A stretch of DNA of 64,000 bases, taken from assembly GCA_966211765.1 (NCBI GenBank), contig CBIHOV010000006.1:186001-250000 (forward strand), written 5' to 3'. This DNA is from Paraflavitalea sp966211765 (GTDB lineage: Bacteria; Bacteroidota; Bacteroidia; Chitinophagales; Chitinophagaceae). Of this stretch, positions 44,731 to 53,543 are shown piece by piece; the first letter of the stretch is position 1, and each line of letters opens with the position of its first letter. The translations under genes and the position numbers were made by a program. The notes under the pieces were generated by a model. That model ran no database searches and was not told the origin of the DNA. It saw only the letters and a program-made list of their open reading frames with translations.

Positions 44731-45326
44731 AAAAAGCCATCCCCTTTTCACTGGTCATCTTCCGCCTGTTGCTGGCGCCGGTCATGATCCTCTGGACCTT
44801 GCAAACGCATCAAAGCGGCTGGTTCCTCGTTACCTGTCTGTGGGCCGGCATGATATCCGATATATTCGATGGTATCATCGCCCGCAACCTGGGTGTGGCT
44901 ACCAATAGCCTGCGGAAATGGGATGCCAATGTAGACATTGTCTTCTGGCTGGCGGCCGGTGTTTGTATCTGGATGCTCAACGGGCAATTGCTCAAAGACC
45001 ATCTTTGGTTTATCATCATCCTGTTTATACTGGAACCTGTATCAGATGTCATCAACCTGGTGAAGTTCAGAAAAAGTGGTTGCGCCCACAACTGGCTCTC
45101 CAAAACATGGGGTATTGTTTTGCTGATCACCTTTACGTTTCTATTGGCGGGAAAGCAACCGGTATGGTTGTTCCGTACCTGCCTGGTGTTGGGCTTGCTT
45201 TCACAGATCGACAGGATCATTATCTCTTCCCTGTTGCCCGGCCCGGAATGTGATATCCCCTCCTGTTACCATGCCTGGCTAAGGAAGAAGGGCAGGACCT
45301 TCAAAAGATTCAAGTTGTTTAACTGA
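44718..45326 (+). CDS. CDP-alcohol phosphatidyltransferase-like membrane protein
   Basis: 202 residues, about six membrane helices. The CDP-OH-P signature is present as D48-x2-D51-G52-x2-A55-R56 ... D69-x3-D73 (SDIFDGIIARN, KWDANVD), but the conserved Gly between AR and the third Asp is Leu65. Family enzymes transfer a phosphoalcohol from CDP-linked donors to lipid or headgroup acceptors. The start is a TTG overlapping the MFS gene; the next ATG (M23) would remove the first helix. Not part of the sphingolipid operon, which converges on it nine bases away. Confidence 0.7.
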   Translation: MEKIKKAIPFSLVIFRLLLAPVMILWTLQTHQSGWFLVTCLWAGMISDIFDGIIARNLGVATNSLRKWDANVDIVFWLAAGVCIWMLNGQLLKDHLWFIIILFILEPVSDVINLVKFRKSGCAHNWLSKTWGIVLLITFTFLLAGKQPVWLFRTCLVLGLLSQIDRIIISSLLPGPECDIPSCYHAWLRKKGRTFKRFKLFN

Positions 45327-45335
45327 GTGTATAAA

Positions 45336-45956
45336 TTATACATGGTCGATGCGAATCCACCGCATGCCCGCGGCTTCCGCTGCCCGCACACCGGGAAGCC
45401 CATCTTCGAATACCAGGCAGCGCGAGGGCTCCACAGCAAGTTTGGTGGCTGCTGCCAAAAAAGGATCAGGAAAAGGTTTGCCCCTTGGTGTTTCTCCTGC
45501 ACACACCAATACCTCCACCAGTGTACTGACGCCCAGCATCCGGAGGGTGCGTGACACCGAGGCACGGCTTCCACCAGATACCACCGCGATCCGTACCTTT
45601 CCCGCATGGGCCTTTAAATGCTCCACTACAAATTCGATCGGTTGGGTTTCCTGGATAAAAGACACCTCATACAGGGAGTTCTTCTGCTGGCAAAAAACTA
45701 CCGGATCAAAATCGGCATTGTACCGCTTTTTGATCTCCTCGGCCACCTGGATGATAGGCCAGCCGGCCAGTTCATCAATAATGGTATCATCCAGCTCAAA
45801 CCCATACATGGTAGCCACCGCCCGGTAAGAAGCCTTGTGTGCCCCCATATTATCAGCCAATGTACCATCACAATCATACAGGAAGGCATCAAAATTACCG
45901 TTGCTAAGCCTTGTGAGTATCGCCTGTTTGTCGGGCAATGAAGAAGCACCATTCAT
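45336..45956 (-). CDS. HAD-superfamily hydrolase (beta-phosphoglucomutase-like)
   Basis: 206 residues. Motif I YDCDGTLADN (nucleophile Asp), cap domain, motif II VVSGGSRA, Lys region and motif IV FEDGLPGVRAAEAAGM. A cytoplasmic phosphatase or phosphomutase of the CbbY/GPH group. It ends the sphingolipid operon, beginning 11 bases after the PAP2 gene, so it could act on an inositol- or sugar-phosphate of that pathway (inference). Start: ATG at 45956; a TTG at 45962 is also in frame. Confidence 0.88.
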   Translation of the reverse strand: MNGASSLPDKQAILTRLSNGNFDAFLYDCDGTLADNMGAHKASYRAVATMYGFELDDTIIDELAGWPIIQVAEEIKKRYNADFDPVVFCQQKNSLYEVSFIQETQPIEFVVEHLKAHAGKVRIAVVSGGSRASVSRTLRMLGVSTLVEVLVCAGETPRGKPFPDPFLAAATKLAVEPSRCLVFEDGLPGVRAAEAAGMRWIRIDHV

Positions 45957-45967
45957 ATACAAGTGGG

Positions 45968-46903
45968 TTAAATAATTTTACGCAAATAAGCATCAAAGAA
46001 CCTCGAAAACCGCCCCGGGCTGGAAATACCCCGTTCCACCAGGATAATACCGGCAGCTGCTGTACACATACCCGCAAGGACATCCAATACATAATGATGG
46101 CTGGTGTAGACAGCCGAGCACCAGATGCCTGTCATGATCGCGGCAAAAATAATATTAATATATCCGAGCCGGCCTTTTGCCCCATAAAACAACACAATGA
46201 CGGGGTAAGCAGAATGCAAAGAAGGCATGGCCGCAAAAACATTGGAACCCTTGGCATACAAGGATTGAAAAATAGTGACACCTGCCAGTTCATCAAACCG
46301 TTTGAGGCCGGCTGTATTACCGGGTGTGGAGGCCACAAACTTAAACCCATGTTCCTGCACATACCAGGGCGGGGCCGCCGGGTAAATATAATAGACCACA
46401 AAGCCAAGCAGGTTCACCACAAAAAAAGCAAGGGCAAACTGCAGGAACAGAGGCCGGTTCTTAAAAAACAACCAGGAAGCAAACAGCAATGGAATGGGCA
46501 CCCAGCACAGATAAAATGAACCGCTCAGTAAATCCAATACCCAATGATGGTATTGCTGAAAAAACTCATTGGGCGTAAGCACGCCTGTTGCGGTGGCAAT
46601 GCCAAACCAAGCCTTCTCCGCAAGGTACAACCCTTCAATATGCACATCCCTGAAAAGATAATTGGGGAAGGCCTTCATGTAGTCAAAGATGATCCAGTAG
46701 ACTATAAAAATAGAAAAACCCGTAATGAACTTCCGGGTGATGTCGGTACTATAATACAGTACATTGAAAATTGCGATCAATACAAGTTGATCCTGCTTAA
46801 AGCCTACCAGTAGTACAGACAGGAGCAGGTAGGCAACAGAGATCAGCGTCGTTACCAAAATAGTTTTCTGGGCAAAAAAAACAGCCGGGGCAGATCTAAT
46901 CAT
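45968..46903 (-). CDS. PAP2-superfamily membrane protein, candidate inositol-phosphorylceramide synthase
   Basis: 311 residues, about six to eight membrane helices. Phosphatase motifs PSLHSAYPV (C2) and VYTSHHYVLDVLAG (C3, with the catalytic His and Asp) are present; the arrangement resembles the PAP2_3/AUR1-type family of sphingolipid synthases rather than simple phosphatases. With ceramide and phosphatidylinositol genes in the same operon, transfer of phosphoinositol from PI to ceramide is the natural reading (inference). One base separates it from the fatty-acid hydroxylase gene upstream. Confidence 0.75.
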   Translation of the reverse strand: MIRSAPAVFFAQKTILVTTLISVAYLLLSVLLVGFKQDQLVLIAIFNVLYYSTDITRKFITGFSIFIVYWIIFDYMKAFPNYLFRDVHIEGLYLAEKAWFGIATATGVLTPNEFFQQYHHWVLDLLSGSFYLCWVPIPLLFASWLFFKNRPLFLQFALAFFVVNLLGFVVYYIYPAAPPWYVQEHGFKFVASTPGNTAGLKRFDELAGVTIFQSLYAKGSNVFAAMPSLHSAYPVIVLFYGAKGRLGYINIIFAAIMTGIWCSAVYTSHHYVLDVLAGMCTAAAGIILVERGISSPGRFSRFFDAYLRKII

Positions 46904-46904
46904 A

Positions 46905-47534
46905 TTACCTTTTCTTCTTCCTGGGAAAACCAGATCTTAAAATAACGTCCCACAAGGAGGAGCTAACGCCATAACCTTTTGTGGGATCATCATAATGGTG
47001 CAGCATATGGTGTTGTTTCACCTGCTTCATCAGGGAACTTTTGAAATTATAATGATGCATGGCATAATGCATCATATCATATACCAGGTATCCTGCAATA
47101 AAACCACTGTAAAAAGGATAGAGGTAAACCTTGTTCTCAAACAGTATATAAAACAAAAAATAAAAACCAATGGCCAGGGGAATACTGGCAGAAGGAGGCA
47201 TCACCAGCCGTTTGGCATCTTTGGGGTAATCATGGTGTACCCCATGAAAAATAAAGTGGATGCGCTTGCCCCATTCAGAGGAAGGCTCAAAGTGAAAAAT
47301 AAACCGGTGCAGTAGATATTCTGTAGCGGTCCATACTATGATACCTGCTACCAGGAACAAAAAATAATAAACCGGAGAGATCCCCCCATCAAAAGCGAGC
47401 CAGGTCATGAACCCGATCACGGGAATATAAATAAACAAGGGAACTGAGAAATGGACCTTTGACAAAGCTTCCATCCAGTTGCTTTTAAACATCCTCACCG
47501 ATTCTGTAGCATTTGAAACATACAGCTTTTTCAT
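46905..47534 (-). CDS. Fatty-acid/sphingolipid 2-hydroxylase (sterol desaturase family)
   Basis: 209 residues, four membrane helices. Diiron His motifs: HRFIFHFEP, FHGVHHDYP, HYAMHHY and KQHHMLHHYDD, the set seen in FA2H/Scs7-type enzymes that 2-hydroxylate the N-acyl chain of ceramides. The ATG at 47534 starts MKKLYVSNATESVRMFKSN; the upstream extension to 47663 runs into the DUF4833 gene and is not supported. Requires O2, consistent with an aerobic host. Part of the sphingolipid operon. Confidence 0.88.
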   Translation of the reverse strand: MKKLYVSNATESVRMFKSNWMEALSKVHFSVPLFIYIPVIGFMTWLAFDGGISPVYYFLFLVAGIIVWTATEYLLHRFIFHFEPSSEWGKRIHFIFHGVHHDYPKDAKRLVMPPSASIPLAIGFYFLFYILFENKVYLYPFYSGFIAGYLVYDMMHYAMHHYNFKSSLMKQVKQHHMLHHYDDPTKGYGVSSSLWDVILRSGFPRKKKR

Positions 47535-47557
47535 CACAGGGAATTTTAAACTAATAA

Positions 47558-48103
47558 TCAACTTTTGGCCACATCTTTCAAGACCTTCTTCCGCTCGGAA
47601 ACAGGCTTTCCGGTAGCTGGGTCCCAACCACTCAACTCGAAATACTCTATGTCGGGCGACCACATAGAGCCGCCTGTGATCTTAACAAAAATGCGGTCCA
47701 GTACCATCAGCTGCTGGTTGATGGGCGCATAGATCTTGTATTTACCATCTGCCCCTTTCTTCAGGGTCATTGAAAAATGAGAATAAGAAACCAGCTTTAC
47801 CAGGTAGCTGCTATCTGCCTGCATCTTAACTTTAATGCCATACGCAAATGTGCGCTGGATAAAGTTCAACTCCGCCCTTTGGCTTTGCTCCGTGTACCGG
47901 ATCCAGAAAGGGTGGACAGGATTGCGTACATCTAGCTTCCCATTCTTGAAATTCAATTCATACACAATGGTGTTGTGGTTGGAGGTCCGTTGCAGGTAAA
48001 ACAACTGCAAGGCATCTCTTACCGGAACAGGAAAGCCCTGTTGTGCTGTACCAGATAAAAAAGACAGGCAGCACAAAACCATCAATATATAATTACGCAT
48101 CAT
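47558..48103 (-). CDS. DUF4833 domain protein (exported)
   Basis: 181 residues with signal peptide (MRNYILMVLCCLSFLSGTAQ). The core reads NTIVYELNFKNGKLDVRNPV, HPFWIRYTEQSQRAELNFIQ, RTFAYGIKVK, the pattern I associate with DUF4833. Function unknown; its regular place among sphingolipid or inositol-lipid genes suggests a periplasmic role in lipid handling. It follows the CDP-alcohol transferase by two bases. Two adjacent ATGs (48103, 48100). Confidence 0.7.
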   Translation of the reverse strand: MMRNYILMVLCCLSFLSGTAQQGFPVPVRDALQLFYLQRTSNHNTIVYELNFKNGKLDVRNPVHPFWIRYTEQSQRAELNFIQRTFAYGIKVKMQADSSYLVKLVSYSHFSMTLKKGADGKYKIYAPINQQLMVLDRIFVKITGGSMWSPDIEYFELSGWDPATGKPVSERKKVLKDVAKS

Positions 48104-48105
48104 AC

Positions 48106-48807
48106 TTAGTTATCAAGTGCTTTTTTTGCATCCATCAATCTTTTAATAGCCGTAACATTGGTCAAAACGGCCATCACGGTAATAGGGATCGTAAATACCG
48201 ACATGGTTTCGAATACATGGAAAGGAATCCCTGGCACCGACAGCTTATAATCACCACCTATAATGGAAGCCGTAATGCCGCAGGCAATTGCCGACACAGC
48301 TGTCAATACCACTCTTTCCGGCCTTTGCATCATCCCCCCTTTGTTTTCAACACCCAATCCTTCACTGCGGGCCCGCGTATAACTCACCATCATGGAACCA
48401 ATAAGGGCTATAAAGGCAAACAAGGAGCTTAAGAAATAATGATGGGCCACCAGGTAATAACAAATGCCCAGGAACATAAAAAGTTCACTGTACCGGTCAA
48501 GTACAGAATCATACAAAGCGCCAAAGCGGGAACTCATATTGCCAACCCGCGCTACCTGTCCGTCCAGCATGTCAAACAAACCAGCAAACAGGATCAGTGC
48601 GCCTGCCCAGCCCACATACGAGAGATCTCCCCGGTTGCCTTCCTCGGCCCCAATAATAAAAACAACCGCTACGCCAATGTTCAGCAGAAGGCCGGTTGTC
48701 GTCACGAAGTTAGGAGTTACTCCCACTTTCACCAGGCCCCTTACTACTGGGTCTATAATGCCGTAAATACCTTTTTGTAAACGATCACGCATAACAATCT
48801 GGCTCAT
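48106..48807 (-). CDS. CDP-alcohol phosphatidyltransferase, candidate phosphatidylinositol-phosphate synthase
   Basis: 233 residues, about six membrane helices. Complete signature D79-x2-D82-G83-x2-A86-R87-x8-G96-x3-D100-x3-D104. In an operon with inositol-3-phosphate synthase and a PgpA-like phosphatase, the likely reaction is CDP-diacylglycerol plus inositol-1-phosphate to phosphatidylinositol-phosphate, as known for the Bacteroides thetaiotaomicron BT_1522-1526 cluster. From the sequence alone the acceptor could also be glycerol-3-phosphate. ATG at 48807; the TTG at 48813 is less likely. Confidence 0.83.
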   Translation of the reverse strand: MSQIVMRDRLQKGIYGIIDPVVRGLVKVGVTPNFVTTTGLLLNIGVAVVFIIGAEEGNRGDLSYVGWAGALILFAGLFDMLDGQVARVGNMSSRFGALYDSVLDRYSELFMFLGICYYLVAHHYFLSSLFAFIALIGSMMVSYTRARSEGLGVENKGGMMQRPERVVLTAVSAIACGITASIIGGDYKLSVPGIPFHVFETMSVFTIPITVMAVLTNVTAIKRLMDAKKALDN

Positions 48808-48822
48808 AGTCAAACGATTTAA

Positions 48823-51375
48823 TTAAAAATCAAACTTTACCCTTGCCCTGATACCCCAGTCCGGTGCATCCGGATTCTCGAGATAAGTAAGCCGCTTCAC
48901 CAGGTCTACACGGAGCACTTTGAAAATATTTCCAATACCCACATTGGCTTCGATATAAGGCTTTTTGTCCAGTGAAAAAGTGGTGGTTTTACCCTCTTCG
49001 TCAGTAGGGAATAAAAATGTATTCTTATTATAAGCAGGGTTGTTTTCCTTTCGCACGCCGCCATACAACAACTTGAAGCCGGCCACTTCCCGGAGCTTCA
49101 GCTTTTTGATCAGCGGCAGCTTATTGAAAATAAAACCATTGAAATAATAATCCGTACTTACAGAAACATAATGGTCGCTTACAAACTCCATGAAGTTCAT
49201 CATGTTGAAAGAATTAAGCTGGTAGGCATAGGTCTGGTTGGCACGGTGGATGGTAAGCAGGGGGTAGGGGAGTTGCCCAAATGTATAACCGCCTTCCGTT
49301 ACCACATCCGCATAACCAAACTGCGACAGGTAAAAACGCTTGAATATATTAAGTGTCACTTGTTGGTAATCATAATCGCCATTGACCAGTCCTTTAATGC
49401 CGGAAATATAACGAAGGCGGAAAATGGGATACTTATTATAAATAGGGATACGATAGGCCTTGCCCTGGTAAAACTGCTCATGGGGCGCCCAACGCAACTC
49501 TGCTGACAGTTCAGTGGTAGTGATGTCCGGAACAGTGGCCACATTAGGGCCGTCGGGCTTCTGATAAACGATCGTGCCCGCGGCCTGTTGCTTCCAGTTC
49601 TTAAAACCAAAGGTGTAACTGATATTCTTGCCAAACTCCCGCACATACTCTGTGGTGAAAATATCATTGTACAACCACTTATTATTATCTCCCCGCTTAA
49701 AAGAAAGCAGGAAATTGTCTTCCTGTACAAACTGCAGTTCCTGTCCCGGTATCTTCGTATCATGCTGGAAGCTCACCCGCAGGAAATTCAGGGGAAAAGA
49801 ATAGATAGACTTTCCGTTGAAAGAATAAGCGCCTGATAAAAAATATTTTACTTTCTCATCCTTAAAGCCATAGGCGGCATAGGTTTCAAAATAAAGCCGC
49901 TTGCTAAACTTTGGCGTACTACGTCCTCCAAACCGGAGCCTGAAACCTTCTACCGGGTTAAAACTATAAAATGCATTTACCGGCCCGATGTCAAAAGGCC
50001 CGGCAGCCTTGTATCCAGCCAGGAAAAAAGTGGCCCAGTCCATCAGCCGCCGGTAAGATCTCATATTTTTCAGGCTGTCCATATTCGTGTAAGCCTTCTC
50101 CTCTGTAGCAGAAAGGGCAGCGTGCCGGTTGGCCACCCAAAAACTGTCGGTAGTAGCGGCGGGTGCATCCACCAACACTTCAGATCTGCCTTCATATACC
50201 GAATCGGGCCCCGGTTGGTTGATCACGTAATCCTTGTAAGAAACAGAGCGTTCACCCACCAGGCCACCGGAAGCTTTTTTTGATAAGGCAAACTCAGAAA
50301 GTATATCGCTCATGACTACATGGTATCGGCCATCGGTACCACGCTCGAAATCCTGTTTAATGCGCAGCTCCCTTGTCCAGTTGAGGTTGGCATGCTTTGT
50401 CAGCTCCATTTGTATCTTCTGCACCGCATAGTTACTATCGAGGGTGACGTACATCATTCCCCTGAACAAAAGGTCATTGGGATTGCGGGGAGCGAAATTC
50501 AAACGTACCAGTTTGATACCATCTAATTCGATAGTATCCCGCAGGTAGAAGCGGTAAAAAGTAGGGGCCAGGTCCGAAATGGGACTTAATAATTGATTCG
50601 ACAGTAAAGTAATATTGGGCTCGTAAATGTCGATGGGCATGTACATACTGTTCAGGTAGCGGGTAATGCCGTCATTGTCTATAAACTCACCTAGGTTGAC
50701 TTTCTTTTTGGCCAGTACATAGGTCTTTTCCTTGCGGGGGGCTTTACGATAGAACTTGTTGGAGATAATTTCTTCGATATAAATAGGCACAAGGCTTTTC
50801 CCTTCGATCTTCGAAGTATCCTGGTTCTCTACCAGGAACCTGTAATTCTTCAAAAGCCGGCTGTTCATCAGCTTTTCCGGTTTGTTGGTAAGAGAAAGCT
50901 CCATTTTCTCGTACTGCTGGTATTGTAAGAAATCAGCAGCGCTCATCCGGTTACGGTCTCTGTTGTCCACTACCTTCCTGATCAGGTCTACCGCCGGGTT
51001 GTTCTTATTACTGTATTTGGTCCTTCTTCTCTTGTTCACCACCACTGCTTCCATCTCCTCCGGTTCCATAACAACATCGAGGTCTTGTGTGGTGCCGGCA
51101 ACGATCGTTTTCTGCAATACCTTATACCCGGCAAAGGAAAACTGCAACGTTATATTCTTCGGGTTGGTGGTGGAAATTGAATATCTGCCATCCTCGTCGC
51201 TCACCACGCCTTTACTGCCTTTGAAATACACGCTCACAAAAGAAAGCGGGGTGCGGGTTTGAGCATCCCTTATAATACCTTTTACCACCGTTTGTCCCTG
51301 TGCGCCAAACAACAGGCCGGTAACAAAAATGAATAAGGTCAATCCTTTCCTGAAATCAATCAAACTGATCATCAT
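48823..51375 (-). CDS. DUF5686/carboxypeptidase-regulatory-domain outer membrane protein
   Basis: 850 residues. Signal peptide near residues 10-27 (GLTLFIFVTGLLFGAQGQ), CarboxypepD_reg-like domain (VKGIIRDAQTRTPLSFVSVY), a conserved periplasmic segment (AVDLIRKVVDNRDRNR; YEKMELSLTN) and a C-terminal beta barrel ending GIRARVKFDF. This is the DUF5686 family of Bacteroidota outer-membrane proteins, function unknown. Within the sphingolipid operon it could help place lipids in the outer membrane (inference). It directly abuts the GtrA gene. Confidence 0.8.
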   Translation of the reverse strand: MMISLIDFRKGLTLFIFVTGLLFGAQGQTVVKGIIRDAQTRTPLSFVSVYFKGSKGVVSDEDGRYSISTTNPKNITLQFSFAGYKVLQKTIVAGTTQDLDVVMEPEEMEAVVVNKRRRTKYSNKNNPAVDLIRKVVDNRDRNRMSAADFLQYQQYEKMELSLTNKPEKLMNSRLLKNYRFLVENQDTSKIEGKSLVPIYIEEIISNKFYRKAPRKEKTYVLAKKKVNLGEFIDNDGITRYLNSMYMPIDIYEPNITLLSNQLLSPISDLAPTFYRFYLRDTIELDGIKLVRLNFAPRNPNDLLFRGMMYVTLDSNYAVQKIQMELTKHANLNWTRELRIKQDFERGTDGRYHVVMSDILSEFALSKKASGGLVGERSVSYKDYVINQPGPDSVYEGRSEVLVDAPAATTDSFWVANRHAALSATEEKAYTNMDSLKNMRSYRRLMDWATFFLAGYKAAGPFDIGPVNAFYSFNPVEGFRLRFGGRSTPKFSKRLYFETYAAYGFKDEKVKYFLSGAYSFNGKSIYSFPLNFLRVSFQHDTKIPGQELQFVQEDNFLLSFKRGDNNKWLYNDIFTTEYVREFGKNISYTFGFKNWKQQAAGTIVYQKPDGPNVATVPDITTTELSAELRWAPHEQFYQGKAYRIPIYNKYPIFRLRYISGIKGLVNGDYDYQQVTLNIFKRFYLSQFGYADVVTEGGYTFGQLPYPLLTIHRANQTYAYQLNSFNMMNFMEFVSDHYVSVSTDYYFNGFIFNKLPLIKKLKLREVAGFKLLYGGVRKENNPAYNKNTFLFPTDEEGKTTTFSLDKKPYIEANVGIGNIFKVLRVDLVKRLTYLENPDAPDWGIRARVKFDF

Positions 51376-51756
51376 CTACCAATTATTGCTAAACACAAAT
51401 TTTTTCTGTAACGGATAATTATACAGGAAGGCAACCATTAGAGCCGTAATTACTTTCGACGCTGCATAATGAAGACCGGCAATGGAGGCAAGCAGGTATA
51501 CTCCGCCTGTATTCAACAACAAATTGCCGGTCCACACCAGCGCGTATTTAAAAAGCTGCCTGACTGTCCTTTCTTCATCCGCCTGAAAAACCCAATGCCT
51601 GCCCATTAAAAAATTGAGTACCCCTCCTGTAACAGTGCCTGCCACGGCTGCTGCTACCACATCTGCCTTGCACCATTGCACCAGCAATACCGTTATTAAG
51701 AAATCACACCCCGAAGCCACCAGTGAAGCCATATTGGCTTTCAAAAATGTGATCAT
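51376..51756 (-). CDS. GtrA-family membrane protein
   Basis: 126 residues, four membrane helices: ASLVASGCDFLITVLLVQW, AVAGTVTGGVLNFLMGRHWVF, LVWTGNLLLNTGGVYLLAS and a last helix ending YNYPLQKKFVF. The motif NFLMGRHWVF is typical of GtrA proteins, thought to flip lipid-linked sugars. Its place in the operon suggests a polyprenyl- or inositol-lipid flipping role (inference). One base after the PgpA-like gene. Confidence 0.88.
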   Translation of the reverse strand: MITFLKANMASLVASGCDFLITVLLVQWCKADVVAAAVAGTVTGGVLNFLMGRHWVFQADEERTVRQLFKYALVWTGNLLLNTGGVYLLASIAGLHYAASKVITALMVAFLYNYPLQKKFVFSNNW

Positions 51757-51757
51757 G

Positions 51758-52204
51758 TCAAAACATTTTAGTCATCACAATGATCCTCAGAATAACCTGG
51801 GCGTATACACCTGCCAGCACATCATCCGCCATTACTCCCACGCCGCGTGGCAACAACTCAGCCTTCCTGATGCCCAGTGGCTTTACAATATCAAAAAAGC
51901 GAAACAACACACAACCAATCAAAATAAATACAAGCTCATTGGGCAAAAAAGCCAGGGTGATCATCATGCCAGCCACCTCATCGATGACGATCTTATTGCT
52001 GTCATGCTCCCATACAGCTTCCATTTTAGTAGCGCTCCAGGTGCCTGCCGCCAACAAAAGGATCAGCAGCAAAACCTGGTACAGATACCCCATGGGGAAT
52101 AGATACCAGGCAATGCAAAAAACAACTGCGGCGGCTGTGCCTCCACCTTTTCTGATGAAGCCAATACCGCCCGCAGTTGCAACTATGCTGGCAAAGCCGG
52201 TCAT
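51758..52204 (-). CDS. PgpA-like phosphatase, candidate phosphatidylinositol-phosphate phosphatase
   Basis: 148 residues, membrane bound. Family motifs GGIGFIRKGGGTAAAVV near the N terminus, HDSNKIVIDEVAGM in the centre and FRFFDIVKPLGIRKAE plus GVMADDVLAGVY near the end, all typical of phosphatidylglycerophosphatase A. In this operon its likely substrate is phosphatidylinositol-phosphate, giving phosphatidylinositol. Overlaps the inositol-phosphate synthase by four bases. Confidence 0.88.
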   Translation of the reverse strand: MTGFASIVATAGGIGFIRKGGGTAAAVVFCIAWYLFPMGYLYQVLLLILLLAAGTWSATKMEAVWEHDSNKIVIDEVAGMMITLAFLPNELVFILIGCVLFRFFDIVKPLGIRKAELLPRGVGVMADDVLAGVYAQVILRIIVMTKMF

Positions 52205-53526
52205 AAAGCCGGTACCCTTTCTTTGCTAAGTTCCAATACAGGAATATCCAGGGGTTCTTCCTGCATCATCTTGCGCAAAACATTTTTCAAGGTATTCAGC
52301 TGTTTGAAAATATCATTCTCAGCAGGTACGCCATTTTGTGTCTGTGGGGACTTAAGATAAAAAGACAACCAGTCCTGTACACCATACATACCTGCGCGCT
52401 GGGCCAGGTCGGCAAAAAGTGCCAGGTCAAGAACAAGCGGGGCTGCCAGTATAGAATCACGGCAGAGGAAATTGATCTTGATCTGCATGGGGTAATTCAG
52501 CCAGCCAAAAATGTCGATATTGTCCCAGCTCTCCTTATTGTCTCCATGAGGAGGATAATAATTGATCCGGATCTTGTGGTACAGATCGCCGTAAAGATCA
52601 GGATGCAGGTCGGGACGCAAAATATCTTCCAGTACTCCCAACTTGGAAACCTCTTTCGTTTTGAAATTCTCTTCATCATCCAGTACCAGGCCATCGCGGT
52701 TGCCCAGGATATTGGTAGAGTACCAGCCGGTAACCCCCAGAGAGCGGGCTGCCAACCCGGGCGCCACAACTGTTTTCATCAGGGTTTGTCCTGTTTTAAA
52801 ATCCTTTCCGCCAATAGCGGCCCTGTTCTTACGGGCAAGCTGTATAATAGCAGGGATATCTGTCGTTAAATTCGGAGCGCCATTAATAAAAGGGATTCCC
52901 TGGCTTACAGCTGCATAGGCATACACCATGCTGGGGGCAATGGCTGCATCATTATTCTTTAACCCCGCTTCAAAAGAAGCGATCGTTTCATGCACTGCTG
53001 ATGCCTCGATGTACTTTTCTGTGGAGCCGGTCCAGATCACCACCACACGGCTTAGGTTATTGGCCTTCTTAAAATTGTCAATATCCCTGATCAGCTCCTG
53101 GGCGGCATCCCACCTGGTAGCTGATTGCTTGATGAACTTACCATCCAGGTTCTTTACATAGTCCCTGTCAAAAAAGGCCCTCATAGGCTTAATGAGTTCC
53201 AGTTCGGGCCTGATGGAATCCAGCAAATGCTGGTCAAGCACCCGTGCATGGGTAGCTGCCTGGTATACATTGTCCTCATAAATATCCCATCCCCCAAACA
53301 CCACATCTTCGAGGCTGGCCAGTGGAACGAAATCCCTGATCAGGGGGAAACGGTCTCCTGTACCACTTCCCAGTTCGATATGTCCGGTTTGCGTAAGCGA
53401 TCCGATTGGTTTGGATAAGCCTTTATTGGTTGCGATAACCCCTGCGATCATAGTAGAAGCTACTGCGCCCAATCCAGGGAGCAGGATACCTAACTTTCCT
53501 TCTGCCGGCAATACTTGTTCTTTCAT
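52201..53526 (-). CDS. Myo-inositol-1-phosphate (inositol-3-phosphate) synthase
   Basis: 441 residues. NAD-binding motif GILLPGLGAVASTMIAG near the N terminus; core motifs SGTGDRFP-like ELGSGTGDRFPL, VVIWTGSTEKY, GKDFKTGQTLMKTVVAPGL (active-site Lys region) and NILGNRDGLVL. Converts glucose-6-phosphate to myo-inositol-3-phosphate with NAD. Start at ATG 53526; the longer frame to 53571 overlaps the next gene's 3' end region needlessly. Supplies the inositol headgroup for the downstream lipid steps of this operon. Confidence 0.95.
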   Translation of the reverse strand: MKEQVLPAEGKLGILLPGLGAVASTMIAGVIATNKGLSKPIGSLTQTGHIELGSGTGDRFPLIRDFVPLASLEDVVFGGWDIYEDNVYQAATHARVLDQHLLDSIRPELELIKPMRAFFDRDYVKNLDGKFIKQSATRWDAAQELIRDIDNFKKANNLSRVVVIWTGSTEKYIEASAVHETIASFEAGLKNNDAAIAPSMVYAYAAVSQGIPFINGAPNLTTDIPAIIQLARKNRAAIGGKDFKTGQTLMKTVVAPGLAARSLGVTGWYSTNILGNRDGLVLDDEENFKTKEVSKLGVLEDILRPDLHPDLYGDLYHKIRINYYPPHGDNKESWDNIDIFGWLNYPMQIKINFLCRDSILAAPLVLDLALFADLAQRAGMYGVQDWLSFYLKSPQTQNGVPAENDIFKQLNTLKNVLRKMMQEEPLDIPVLELSKERVPAL

Positions 53527-53543
53527 AATCCTTATTTTAATAA

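Noticed and set aside
45938..46519. Plus-strand open frame (193 codons) antisense to the PAP2 gene
   Set aside because: Low-complexity Lys/His/Gln-rich translation; the minus-strand gene has conserved catalytic motifs.
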